From NCBI GenBank assembly GCA_903884655.1, contig CAISFO010000035.1, forward strand, positions 18,403 to 82,402: a DNA stretch of 64,000 nucleotides. The letters run 5' to 3'. Below, piece after piece: positions 53,729-62,684 of this stretch (positions are counted from its first letter, which is position 1; the number at the start of each line of letters is the position of its first letter). Both the position numbers and the translations under genes were made by a program. This DNA comes from an uncultured Holophagaceae bacterium (GTDB lineage Bacteria; Acidobacteriota; Holophagae; Holophagales; Holophagaceae). The notes below the pieces were generated by a model that was not told the origin of the DNA, did not search any database, and saw nothing but the letters and a program-made list of their open reading frames with translations.

Positions 53729-53781
53729 ATCTGCCGCTTGGTTATGCACCATCCATGCGAGCATGTCCACAGGATGCCCGC

Positions 53782-54924
53782 ATGGTCAAAACCGACTCGA
53801 TTCCCGCCCTGCTGCCCACCTACCCCCCCTATCCCTTCCTGCTGGTGCGGGGAGAAGGGGACCGGGTCTATGACAATCACGGCCAGGCCTGGTGGGATTT
53901 CTATGGCGGGCACTGCGTCTGCGCCACGGGGCACAGCCATCCCACCGTCGTCAAAGCCGTGGCGGCCCAGGCCGCCTCGCTGCTGTTCTATTCCGCAGCC
54001 GCCGCCATCCCGGTGCGGGACCAGGCCGCCACGCAGATCACGGCCTTCGCGGGCATGGATTCGGTCTTCTTTTGCAACAGCGGTGCGGAAGCCAACGAGA
54101 ACGCCCTGAAAGTGGCCCTGCTGCTCACGGGCCGCAAGAAGCTGGCGGCCTTCCAGGGCGGCTGGCACGGCCGCACCCTGCTCGCCATGTCCGTGACTGA
54201 CGACCCCAAGATGACGGACCCCTTTGCGGACCAGCTGGTGCCCACCCTGCGGCTGCCCTTCGGCGACTTGGCGGCCCTGGCGGCCGCGGATCTCTCCGAA
54301 GTAGCAGGCGTGATCCTGGAGCCCATCCAGAGCATGGCCGGCATCAAGACCGCCGCCCCTGAATGGTTCCAGGCCCTGCGGGCCAAGTGCGATGCCGCCG
54401 GCGCCCTTCTCATCTTCGACGAGATCCAGACCGGCATGGGACGCATGGGCATGCCCTTCGCGGCCCAGTTCTATGGGGTCCGACCCGACCTCATCACCTC
54501 CGCCAAGGGACTGGCCTCCGGCGTGCCCATGGGCGCCCTTCTGATGACCGCCGCTGTCGCCTCAAAGCTGAAGAGCGGCGACCTGGGCAGCACCTTCGGG
54601 GGAGGCCCCCTGGCCTGCGCGGCGCTGCTGGCCACGGTGGAGGTGATCGTCAAGGAGGGGCTGATGGCCAACGCCAAGTCCGCTGCGGACCTGCTGCGGC
54701 AGGAGCTCGTCGGTTCCGTGGTCAGCGAGGTCCTCGGGGAAGGCCTGCTGCTGGGCCTCCGCAGCGCCCACGCCGCCGCCCTAAAGAAGCACCTGATGGT
54801 AGAGAAGATCCTGGTGGGCGGGTCGGGCGATCCCACCGTGCTGCGCCTCATGCCTCCACTGAACGTGAGCGGCGAAGCCCTCCAGGCCCTCGTGGCCGCC
54901 ATCCACTCGTTCCCCCAACCCTGA
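53782..54924 (+). CDS. argD: N-acylornithine aminotransferase
   Basis: PLP enzyme that makes N-acylornithine from N-acylglutamate semialdehyde; 380 aa from ATG 53782 (AGGA upstream; an in-frame ATG at 53755 is possible). VFFCNSGAEANENALKVA, FQGGWHGRTLLAMSVTDD and LLIFDEIQTGMGRMG are class III aminotransferase blocks, and the PLP lysine lies in ITSAKGLASGVPMGALL. It heads the arg operon and is preceded by the ArgR-type operator. Confidence 0.93.
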   Translation: MVKTDSIPALLPTYPPYPFLLVRGEGDRVYDNHGQAWWDFYGGHCVCATGHSHPTVVKAVAAQAASLLFYSAAAAIPVRDQAATQITAFAGMDSVFFCNSGAEANENALKVALLLTGRKKLAAFQGGWHGRTLLAMSVTDDPKMTDPFADQLVPTLRLPFGDLAALAAADLSEVAGVILEPIQSMAGIKTAAPEWFQALRAKCDAAGALLIFDEIQTGMGRMGMPFAAQFYGVRPDLITSAKGLASGVPMGALLMTAAVASKLKSGDLGSTFGGGPLACAALLATVEVIVKEGLMANAKSAADLLRQELVGSVVSEVLGEGLLLGLRSAHAAALKKHLMVEKILVGGSGDPTVLRLMPPLNVSGEALQALVAAIHSFPQP

Positions 54925-54940
54925 ACCCACGGGAGTTCCG

Positions 54941-55933
54941 ATGAAGCACTTCACGCGCATTTCTGACCTGGGCCCCGCCGGGGTCAAGGAAATCCTGGCC
55001 ACGGCCGCCGAATGGAAGCGCAACCGACCCGGCGCGATGTTCGCCGACCGCATCCTCGGCATGGTCTTCTTCAATCCCAGCCTGCGCACCCGGGCCAGCT
55101 TCGAAGCGGCCATGCTGCGCCATGGCGGCCACGCCATCGTGCTGGAAGTGGGCGCCGGCACCTGGAAGCTGGAGGACCGGGACGGCGCCATCATGAACGC
55201 CGACCGGGCCGAGCATGTGCGAGAAGGCGTCCCCGTGCTGGGCCGCTATGTGGATGCGCTGGCCGTGCGGACCTTCAGCCACGGTGACGGGGATGACGTG
55301 GATGAGCTCGACCCCGTCATCAACGCCTTCCGGCGCTTTTCCACGGTGCCCGTGCTCAGCATGGAAAGCGCCCGGGAGCATCCCCACCAGGGACTCGCCG
55401 ACCTGCTCACCATCCAGGAGGCCCACGGCAGCACCCAGGTGCCCGTGACCCTCACCTGGGCGCCCCACATGAAGCCCCTCCCCAAGGCCGTGCCCAACTC
55501 CTTCCTGCTCACCGCGGCTGCCTGCGGCGCCGAAGTCCGAGTGGCCTATCCCAAGGGCTACGAGCTGGCGCCGGAAGTCCGCGCCGAAGCTGAAGCCTAC
55601 GCGGCGGCCACCGGCGGCAAGGTCACCTACACGAATGATCAGGACGCCGCCCTGGAGGGCAGCGCCGCCGTGTATGCCAAGGCCTGGGGACCGTCCACCA
55701 GCTCAGGGCTCGAAGCCGCGCCCATGTCCGAGCTCGGCGCCTGGATGCCCACCGCCGCCCACATGCAGAGGGCCGCCAAGGAGGCCATCTTCACCCACTG
55801 CCTGCCCGTGCGCCGCAACCTGGAAGTCCACGACAGCGTCCTCGACGGCCCCTGGAGCCGCGTCGTCGACGAGGCCGAGAACCGGTTCCATGTGCAGCGG
55901 GCCACCATCGCACGCCTGCTTTCGCAGGCTTAA
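54941..55933 (+). CDS. argF': N-acylornithine carbamoyltransferase (AOTC/SOTC-type, alanine at the specificity position)
   Basis: Transfers the carbamoyl group to an N-acyl-L-ornithine to give N-acylcitrulline; 330 aa. The carbamoyl-phosphate loop is FFNPSLRTRASFE (ordinary ornithine enzymes have KPSTRTR), and THCLPVRRN contains the catalytic HCLP. LTWAPHMKPLPKAVPNSF matches the Bacteroides succinylornithine enzymes closely. At the residue that separates the subtypes (Glu in acetyl-, Pro in succinyl-type enzymes), this protein has Ala90, in ADRAEH. The flanking sequence is nearer the succinyl type. No second, ordinary ArgF is in the window. Confidence 0.92.
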   Translation: MKHFTRISDLGPAGVKEILATAAEWKRNRPGAMFADRILGMVFFNPSLRTRASFEAAMLRHGGHAIVLEVGAGTWKLEDRDGAIMNADRAEHVREGVPVLGRYVDALAVRTFSHGDGDDVDELDPVINAFRRFSTVPVLSMESAREHPHQGLADLLTIQEAHGSTQVPVTLTWAPHMKPLPKAVPNSFLLTAAACGAEVRVAYPKGYELAPEVRAEAEAYAAATGGKVTYTNDQDAALEGSAAVYAKAWGPSTSSGLEAAPMSELGAWMPTAAHMQRAAKEAIFTHCLPVRRNLEVHDSVLDGPWSRVVDEAENRFHVQRATIARLLSQA

Positions 55934-55968
55934 CGCTTCAGTTTTCAAACTTCAGTGCCGAGGTTGTG

Positions 55969-56898
55969 ATGCCGCTGTCCCCCAATCCCTACGCCGCCCT
56001 CAAGGAAGCCTCCCAGTATGTCCGCCTGTTCCGGGGCAAGACCTTCGTGGTGAAGGTGGGCGGCGAAGTCCTAACGGAGCCCAAGATCCGCAGGGCGCTC
56101 TGTGAACAGATCGCCCTGCTCTGGTCCTTCTCCATCCGCGTGGTGGTGGTGCACGGCGGCGGCTCCGAACTGGATGCGGTCTGCCAGGCCATGAACATCC
56201 CCGTGCAGAAGGTGGCCGGGCGGCGGGTGACCAGCCCTGAAGTCCTGGACGCCGCCAAGATGGTCTTCGCCGGGCAGGTGCACATGGACCTGCTGGCCGA
56301 GCTGCAGGCTGCGGGCGTGCCCGCTGTGGGCCTCACGGGCGTGGATGCCGGGCTGGTGAAGGCCCATCGGCGGCCTCCGGTGTCCGTGATCCCGGATGGG
56401 GCCACGGAGCCGCAACTGGTGGACTACGGGCTGGTGGGGGACATCGATGCGGTGGATCCCCACGTGCTCAGCCACTTGCTGGAAGGCGGGTTCGTCCCCG
56501 TGGTGGCGCCCCTCTCCGGCGGCGAAGACGGCACCATCTACAACACCAATGCCGATACCATCGCCGCCAGCCTCGCCTCGGCGCTGCAGGCGGAAAAGCT
56601 GTTCTTCCTGCTATCGGTACCCGGGCTGCTCAAGGACGTCACCAGGTCCACCTCGCTAGTTCCCCACGCCACCCTGGAAGAGCTCGCCGAGTTCGAAGCC
56701 AAAGGGGTCATCAAGGGCGGCATGCGGCCCAAGATCACGGCCGTCAGGGCCGCCATCGAGGGCGGTGTGCCCAGCGCGCATCTGGTCAGCGGCCTCGCTC
56801 CCGACGCACTGCTGGCGGAGATCTTCACCAACGAAGGCAGCGGAACGATGATTGTCGCGGGCACAGCGGCGTTGGCCTCAACGGTGGTGCCGGGATGA
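55969..56898 (+). CDS. argB: N-acylglutamate kinase
   Basis: A 309-aa amino-acid kinase fold enzyme phosphorylating N-acylglutamate. KTFVVKVGGEVL, VVVVHGGGSELDAVC, GLTGVDAGL, YGLVGDIDAVDP, APLSGGEDGTIYNTNADTIAASLASALQAEKLFFLLSVPGLLKD and GGMRPKITAVRAAIEGGV are ArgB motifs. The YNTNADTIAA block departs slightly from the typical 'YNINADTAAG'. ATG 55969 is preferred over GTG 55966 (GAGG five bases before). It overlaps argE by four bases. Confidence 0.92.
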   Translation: MPLSPNPYAALKEASQYVRLFRGKTFVVKVGGEVLTEPKIRRALCEQIALLWSFSIRVVVVHGGGSELDAVCQAMNIPVQKVAGRRVTSPEVLDAAKMVFAGQVHMDLLAELQAAGVPAVGLTGVDAGLVKAHRRPPVSVIPDGATEPQLVDYGLVGDIDAVDPHVLSHLLEGGFVPVVAPLSGGEDGTIYNTNADTIAASLASALQAEKLFFLLSVPGLLKDVTRSTSLVPHATLEELAEFEAKGVIKGGMRPKITAVRAAIEGGVPSAHLVSGLAPDALLAEIFTNEGSGTMIVAGTAALASTVVPG

Positions 56899-57962
56899 GC
56901 CCCGCCGAACTCCTCACCCTCCTGGTCGGAATGCCCAGCATCTCCGGCGAAGAAGGTCCCCTGGCGGATCTGGTCCAGAACCTTCTGGCTGCGGAAGGCT
57001 TCAACGTCCATCGCCAGGGCCAGAACCTCTGGTTCAGCTTCGGGAAGAAGGGCGGGCCCCGGCTGCTGCTCAACTCCCACCTGGACACGGTGCCGCCCTG
57101 CGCAGGCTGGGAGGGCGATCCCTTCACTCCAGTCTGGACGGGCACACGGCTGCAGGGACTGGGCTCCAACGATGCCAAGGGCTCCGTGGCTGCCATCCTG
57201 CTCGCAGCCCTGGAACTGTCCAGGCTCCCCCTCGAGGGGGAGGTGGTGGTGGCCTTCAGCGCCGAGGAGGAAACCGGCGGCAAGGGCCTTTCCACGATCC
57301 TTGAGCTGCTGGGGCCGCTGGATGCCGCCGTGATAGGGGAACCCACGGGACTGAGGGTCTGCGCCGCCCAACGGGGCCTGCTGATCCTGAAGTGCACCGC
57401 CCGGGGGCACAGCGGCCACGTGGCCAACGCCCAGATGCTGGGGACGGACAATGCCATCCACAAGGCAGCCCGCGACATTGCCCGGATCGCCGCCATGGAC
57501 TTCCCTGTCCACCCCCTGCTGGGCTCCCAGAAGGCCCAGGTCACGCAGATCCAGGGGGGCCTTCGGCACAACCAGGTGCCGGATTCCTGCGAGTTTTTCA
57601 TCGACCTGCGCACCGGTCCCGACCAGGACCATGAGGCGCTGGCCGTCAGCTTCCAGCGGCAGCTGGAAAGCGAAGTCGTCATCCATTCCAAGCGCTACCT
57701 GCCCAAGGGCACCGACCCGGCCCATCCCATCGTCCGCGCCGCCCTCCTGGCCGCAGGGAAGGTCGGCCCGGTGGGCTCGGCAACCACCTCGGACTGGGCC
57801 TTCCTCGGTGACATCCCCGCCGTGAAGGTCGGTCCCGGCGACACCTTCCGCAGCCACACCTCGAACGAATACCTGACCCTACCGGAGCTGGAAGCGGGAG
57901 CCGCCTTCTACACCCAGGTGGTGTCCACCTTCTTCAAGCTGCAGGTGCCCCATGAAGCCTGA
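56895..57962 (+). CDS. argE: M20-family N-acylcitrulline/N-acylornithine deacylase
   Basis: A 355-aa zinc amidohydrolase. Metal and catalytic residues are visible: LLNSHLDTVPP (His, Asp), GLGSNDAKGSVAA (bridging Asp), FSAEEETGGKG (Glu-Glu), VIGEPTGL (Glu) and RSHTSNEYLTL (His). In the AOTC pathway it would remove the acyl group from N-acylcitrulline. It overlaps argB (ATGA) and argH (11 bases), so it is embedded in the arginine operon. Confidence 0.88.
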   Translation: MSPAELLTLLVGMPSISGEEGPLADLVQNLLAAEGFNVHRQGQNLWFSFGKKGGPRLLLNSHLDTVPPCAGWEGDPFTPVWTGTRLQGLGSNDAKGSVAAILLAALELSRLPLEGEVVVAFSAEEETGGKGLSTILELLGPLDAAVIGEPTGLRVCAAQRGLLILKCTARGHSGHVANAQMLGTDNAIHKAARDIARIAAMDFPVHPLLGSQKAQVTQIQGGLRHNQVPDSCEFFIDLRTGPDQDHEALAVSFQRQLESEVVIHSKRYLPKGTDPAHPIVRAALLAAGKVGPVGSATTSDWAFLGDIPAVKVGPGDTFRSHTSNEYLTLPELEAGAAFYTQVVSTFFKLQVPHEA

Positions 57963-59343
57963 TCCTGGTTCCAAGGCCCAGGCACCCGCCGGGGAACCGT
58001 CCACTCTCTGGGCCAAGGACCTGCCCCTGGATGTGGCCATCCACCGGTTCACCGTGGGCGAGGATCCGGACACAGACCTCACCCTCGTCCCTTTCGACGC
58101 CATCGGCAGCGCGGCCCACGCGAAGATGCTTGCCGCCACCGGATTGCTGGAACCCACCGACGCCGCCTCCCTGGTCCGCGGCCTGAACCGCATCGCGAAC
58201 CTGGCCCGGCAGAATGCCTTCCCCATTCCAGCCCACCTGGAGGACTGCCACACGGCCATCGAGGCTGACCTCACCCGGACCCTTGGCCCTGTGGGCCAGC
58301 GCATCCACCTGGGTCGTTCCCGCAATGACCAGGTGATCCTCGCCTTCCGGCTCTACCTGCGGGACGCCCTGCTCCAGCTCGGCCTGCGGGTCTCGGACCT
58401 GGCCGGCGCCTTCCTCGCCTTCGCCCAGGCCCATCCGGCCGCTCCCCTGCCGGGCTACACCCACCTGCGGCGCGCCATGCCCAGCACCTTCGGCATGTGG
58501 GCCGCCGCCTTCGCGGAAGGCCTGCTGGAGGAACTGGAAGCCCTGCAGTCGGTGTACCAGCGCCTGGATCGCTGCCCCCTGGGCTCGGCTGCGGGCTTTG
58601 GCGTGCCCCTGCCCATCGATCGGGAACTCACGGCGAACCTGCTGGGGTTTTCCAAGGTCCAGCGCAGTCCCATCGATGTACAGAACAGCCGGGGCCGCCA
58701 CGAGGTGGCCATGCTGCAGTGGGCCGCCTCCGTCGGCGGCGTCATGGAAAAGTTCCTCTGGGATGTCTCTCTCTACAGCACCGAGGAATTCGGCTTCCTC
58801 AAGCTGCCCGACGCCTTCACAACTGGATCGAGCATCATGCCCCAGAAGAAGAACCCGGACGTAGTGGAACTGGCCCGAGGCCGCTGCCGCGAACTCCGGG
58901 GCACGGCGGGCCTGGTGGAGCAGATCGCCTCGGGCCTGCCTTCCAGCTACCACCGGGACCTGCAGCTGCTCAAGCGCCCCGTGATCCTGGGCCTGCGGCA
59001 GGCCGACGAGCTGTTCGGCGTGCTGGTCCGGCTGGTCCCCGTCCTGAAGATCCAGGCCGATGCCACCACCGCCGCCAGCACCGACGAGCTCTACGCAGCT
59101 CATCAGGCCTATGTCTACGTGCAGGAGGGGCTGCCCTTCCGGGAGGCCTACCGCAAAGTGGCGCAGCAGATCCAGGAAGGCACCTTCGCCCCGGACCGGG
59201 CCGCCCTCACCGCCTCCCACTTGGGCGGCGCCGGCAACCTGGCCTTGGAGGTCCTAGCTACCGAACTGACCGCTGCCCGCACCTGGATCGAAACCAAGCG
59301 CGGGATCCATTCCCAGGCGGAGGCTGCGCTGTGGGCGAATTGA
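57952..59343 (+). CDS. argH: argininosuccinate lyase
   Basis: A 463-aa enzyme that cleaves argininosuccinate into arginine and fumarate. HLGRSRNDQVILAFRLYLRD, PGYTHLRRAMPSTFGMW, GFGVPLPIDRE and the superfamily signature GSSIMPQKKNPD are present. The first 18 residues are an extra, loosely structured leader compared with typical ArgH. The start lies inside the argE coding region. Confidence 0.95.
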   Translation: MKPDPGSKAQAPAGEPSTLWAKDLPLDVAIHRFTVGEDPDTDLTLVPFDAIGSAAHAKMLAATGLLEPTDAASLVRGLNRIANLARQNAFPIPAHLEDCHTAIEADLTRTLGPVGQRIHLGRSRNDQVILAFRLYLRDALLQLGLRVSDLAGAFLAFAQAHPAAPLPGYTHLRRAMPSTFGMWAAAFAEGLLEELEALQSVYQRLDRCPLGSAAGFGVPLPIDRELTANLLGFSKVQRSPIDVQNSRGRHEVAMLQWAASVGGVMEKFLWDVSLYSTEEFGFLKLPDAFTTGSSIMPQKKNPDVVELARGRCRELRGTAGLVEQIASGLPSSYHRDLQLLKRPVILGLRQADELFGVLVRLVPVLKIQADATTAASTDELYAAHQAYVYVQEGLPFREAYRKVAQQIQEGTFAPDRAALTASHLGGAGNLALEVLATELTAARTWIETKRGIHSQAEAALWAN

Positions 59344-59383
59344 TCAACGACTGGCCACTTGTCCTCCCCATGAAAGGACTCCC

Positions 59384-60571
59384 ATGAGCAAGCTCGCTGT
59401 CCTCGCCTTCTCCGGCGGTCTCGATACCTCCTTCTGCGTGCTCTACCTGAAGGAGCAGGGCTACGATGTGGCCACGGTCACGGTCAACACCGGCGGCTTC
59501 TCACCCGCGGAACTGAAGCGCATCGAAGCCGCCTCGCCCTCGCTGGGCGCCATCAGTCACACCACGGTCGATGCCCGGGCCGGCCTCTTCGACGGTTACC
59601 TGCGCTTCCTGGTGTACGGCAATGTGCTGCGGGGCCAGATGTACCCGCTGTCGGTCTCGGCCGAGCGCGTCTGCCAGGCCCGGGCCGTGGCGGAGCTGGC
59701 CAAGGAGATGAAGGCCTCGGCCATCGCCCATGGCTCCACGGGCGCTGGCAACGACCAGGTGCGCTTCGATGTGGCCTTCCGGGCCCTGGCGCCTGAGCTC
59801 GAGATCCTCACCCCCATCCGCGACCTGGCCCTGTCCCGGGCCGAGGAGATGGACTACTGCGCGAAGCGCGGCGTGGTGTTCCCGGAGAAGACCAAGGACT
59901 ACTCCATCAACGAAGGCATGTGGGGGACCAGCATCGGGGGCCGGGAGACCCTGGATGCCTGGACGACGCTGCCCGAAGCCGCCTTTCCCGGCGGCGTCAT
60001 CGGCACCCTGCCTCCGAAGACCCTGGTCCTTAGCTTCGACGGCGGTGTGCCCGTGGCCCTGGATGGCCAGGCCCTGGACCCCGTCGAGCTCATCGCTCAG
60101 CTCAATGCCATCGGCCACGCCTATGGCATCGGCCGTGGCGTGCACCTGGGCGACACCATCCTCGGCATCAAGGGCCGGGTGGGCTTCGAGGCTCCGGCGG
60201 CCCACCTGCTCATCGGTGCCCACCGGGAGCTGGAAAAGCTCGTGCTGAGCGGCAAGCAGCTCTTCTGGAAGGAGTCCCTGGGCAACCTCTACGGCAGCCT
60301 GCTTCATGAGGGTCACTTCTTCGACCCCCTGGCCCGGGACCTGGAGGCCTTCCTGGAATCCAGCCAGGACCGCGTCCGGGGCGAAGTGCGCCTTACCCTG
60401 CACCCGCGAGCCTTCGTGGTGGAAGGGGTGCAGTCGCCCTACTCGCTGATGGACCCCCGCATCGCCACCTACGGCGAAGCCAACAAGCTCTGGACCGGTG
60501 CCGAAGCCGCAGGCTTTGCCAAGGTCTTCGGTGTGCAGCAGACCCTCACCCTCAAAGCCAAGCCAGACTGA
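59384..60571 (+). CDS. argG: argininosuccinate synthase
   Basis: A 395-aa ATP-dependent ligase joining citrulline and aspartate. The ATP loop is LAFSGGLDTSFCVLYLKEQGYDVATVTV, followed by GSTGAGNDQVRFD, EKTKDYSINEGMWGTSIGG and RPHPRA-type RLTLHPRAFVVEG. It follows argH by 40 bp. AAGGACTCCC precedes the ATG. Confidence 0.95.
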   Translation: MSKLAVLAFSGGLDTSFCVLYLKEQGYDVATVTVNTGGFSPAELKRIEAASPSLGAISHTTVDARAGLFDGYLRFLVYGNVLRGQMYPLSVSAERVCQARAVAELAKEMKASAIAHGSTGAGNDQVRFDVAFRALAPELEILTPIRDLALSRAEEMDYCAKRGVVFPEKTKDYSINEGMWGTSIGGRETLDAWTTLPEAAFPGGVIGTLPPKTLVLSFDGGVPVALDGQALDPVELIAQLNAIGHAYGIGRGVHLGDTILGIKGRVGFEAPAAHLLIGAHRELEKLVLSGKQLFWKESLGNLYGSLLHEGHFFDPLARDLEAFLESSQDRVRGEVRLTLHPRAFVVEGVQSPYSLMDPRIATYGEANKLWTGAEAAGFAKVFGVQQTLTLKAKPD

Positions 60572-60584
60572 CCCCGGAACCTCC

Positions 60585-61637
60585 ATGCGCATCCACGTCG
60601 ACAAGCTCGCCTCGGTCACTCGCAACCTGCGGCTGGGGCGGACGCTCACCCTGGCCAGCGAGCTCCTGCTGGAAGAAGGCTCAGTCATCGCCTGCAAGAT
60701 CCGGGGCGAGAAGACCACCTACAACCAGCTGGAGGATCCCCACGGCCGCATGAGCACCCTGCACGACGGGGACATCCTCGTGGGTGCCCTGGGCCACCGC
60801 AATGCGTTGCAGGGCTATGAGGGCGTCATGCCCAAGGCCCTGAGGCCGGGCGACACGGTGAACCTGCTGAACATGGGCGGGGTTCTCGGCCAGTGCCTGT
60901 CGCACAATCCCGACGTCGGCAAGCCCTTCGAGCTGGAAGTGCTCGGCCAGGTGCTGGTCTTCCCGGAATTCCAGTCCCGCGCTGGACAGCCCGCCCACGT
61001 CCGCATGGGCGCCCTCAAGGGCACGGGCCTTTCCGCCCACTGCCCGGTCGTCTTCGTGGCGGGCACCTGCATGAACTCCGGCAAGACCGCCGCCGCCTGC
61101 GCCACCATCCGCCAGCTCAGCCGGGCGGGCTACCGCGTGGGCGCCTGCAAGCTCACCGGCGTCTCCCTCATGCGCGACGCCCTGTCCATGCGGGACTACG
61201 GCGCCGAGGTGGCGCTCGATTTCACGGATGCGGGCATCGTCTGCACCGATGCCAGCAATGCGTCCGAGCTGTCGCACATCATCTTTTCAGAACTGGCCGC
61301 CCATGGCGTGGATGTCATCGTGGCCGAAACCGGGGATGGCATCATGGGCGAGTACGGCGTGCAGGCCATCCTTTCCGATCCCGCGCTCATGGCCCTGAGC
61401 GGCGCGTTCATCCTCTGTGCCAATGATCCTGTGGGCGCCTCCGGCGCTGTCCACCATCTGAGGGACGCCTTCGGCATCCAGACGGATCTGGTGGCTGGCC
61501 CCGCCACGGACAATCGAGTGGGCGAGCGCTTCGTGGCCACCCTGGGCCTCCCCGCCCGCAACGCCCGCGCCGATGCCGATGCCCTCGGCAAGTTCGTGCT
61601 GGGGCTCCTGGAACCCAAGATCGGGGCCAAAGTATGA
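60585..61637 (+). CDS. DUF1611-family protein, candidate glutamate N-acyltransferase of the arginine pathway
   Basis: A 350-aa protein starting at 60585. It has a small N-terminal beta-barrel region (about residues 1-140), followed by a P-loop NTPase-like domain: GTCMNSGKTAAA (residues 160-171), VGACKLTGVSLMRDALSMRDYGAEVALDFTDAG, VCTDASN and VAETGDGIMGEYGVQ. These match DUF1611 (including the DgcN group, which I recall being reported as D-glutamate N-acetyltransferase). It sits between argG and argC and overlaps argC by four bases. As the operon has no other acyl-glutamate synthase, this is a strong candidate for the first step, possibly with succinyl-CoA or acetyl-CoA. The assignment is inference. 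Confidence 0.75.
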   Translation: MRIHVDKLASVTRNLRLGRTLTLASELLLEEGSVIACKIRGEKTTYNQLEDPHGRMSTLHDGDILVGALGHRNALQGYEGVMPKALRPGDTVNLLNMGGVLGQCLSHNPDVGKPFELEVLGQVLVFPEFQSRAGQPAHVRMGALKGTGLSAHCPVVFVAGTCMNSGKTAAACATIRQLSRAGYRVGACKLTGVSLMRDALSMRDYGAEVALDFTDAGIVCTDASNASELSHIIFSELAAHGVDVIVAETGDGIMGEYGVQAILSDPALMALSGAFILCANDPVGASGAVHHLRDAFGIQTDLVAGPATDNRVGERFVATLGLPARNARADADALGKFVLGLLEPKIGAKV

Positions 61638-62632
61638 CTTCTGTCGATGTCCTGATCCTCGGCGCTTCTGGCTACGGCGGAGGGGAGCTGCTGCGCTGGC
61701 TTTCCTCCCACCCGGCCGTGAAGACGCTCCGTGGCACAGCCCGAAGCCACGCAGGCAAGCCCTTCCACGCCCAGCACCCGAACCTGCGGGGGCTGGTGGC
61801 GGGCACTTTCGAAGCCGCTCCCGACTGGGCGGCCCTGGCACAAAGCGAGGCGCCGGTACTCATCGCGGCCCTGCCGCATGGCGAGTTCGGCAAGCAGTGG
61901 CCGGAGATCGAGGCCACCCTGAAGGAGCATGGCCTCGCTGACCGGCTCACCATCATCGATCTTTCCGCTGACTTCCGCCTGGATCCAGCCTGGGTCTACG
62001 GCTTGGTGGACTGGCAGCCCGAACGCATGCAGGGCGTCAGGCGCATCGCCAATCCCGGCTGTTTCGCGACGGCCCTGCAGCTGGCCCTGCTGCCCCTTGC
62101 GGCCTGGCGGCCCGCCTTCGTGGCCGTCACCGCCGCGACGGGCTCCTCGGGCTCGGGCGCGACGCCCTCGGACACCACCCACCACCCCACCCGCGCCAAC
62201 GACTTCCGGGCCTACAAGGTGCTGGGGCACCAGCACGAGGCCGAGGTGCTGCGCACCCTGGCCGCCGCGGGCTGGGAGGCGCCCCTCAGCTTCGTGCCCC
62301 AGAGCGCCCCCATGGTGCGCGGCATCTTCGCCACCGCCCAGTTCCCCCTGCCCGCGGGCATCGATACGGCGGCCCTCAAGGCCCACTTCGAGGCCTTCTA
62401 CCAGGGTCGCTTCTTCGTTCGCATCGTGGACGGCACGCCCCGCGTGGCCGCCACGACGGGGAGCGCCTTCGCCGATATCGCCGTGGTTGCCAAAGGCAAC
62501 CACGGTGTCGTCCTGGTCGCCCTCGACAACCTCGGCAAAGGCATGGCCGCCCAGGCCGTGCAGAACCTCAACCTGGCGCTGGGACTTCCGGAGTGGACCG
62601 GTCTGAGGTTTGGCTCAGGCTGGCCGGTCTAG
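61634..62632 (+). CDS. argC: N-acyl-gamma-glutamyl-phosphate reductase
   Basis: A 332-aa NADPH-dependent reductase. The dinucleotide motif GASGYGGGELLRWL is at residues 10-23. The catalytic cysteine is in ANPGCFATALQLALLPL (Cys143). SGSGATPSDTTHHPTRANDFRAYKVLGHQHEAE and FVPQSAPMVRGIFAT are typical. Last gene of the arg operon. Its start overlaps the DUF1611 gene. Confidence 0.95.
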   Translation: MTSVDVLILGASGYGGGELLRWLSSHPAVKTLRGTARSHAGKPFHAQHPNLRGLVAGTFEAAPDWAALAQSEAPVLIAALPHGEFGKQWPEIEATLKEHGLADRLTIIDLSADFRLDPAWVYGLVDWQPERMQGVRRIANPGCFATALQLALLPLAAWRPAFVAVTAATGSSGSGATPSDTTHHPTRANDFRAYKVLGHQHEAEVLRTLAAAGWEAPLSFVPQSAPMVRGIFATAQFPLPAGIDTAALKAHFEAFYQGRFFVRIVDGTPRVAATTGSAFADIAVVAKGNHGVVLVALDNLGKGMAAQAVQNLNLALGLPEWTGLRFGSGWPV

Positions 62633-62684
62633 TTCTGATGGGCTGGGCCTCCGCGCTTGCAGCATCTTTGGGTTGAAAGGCGTG

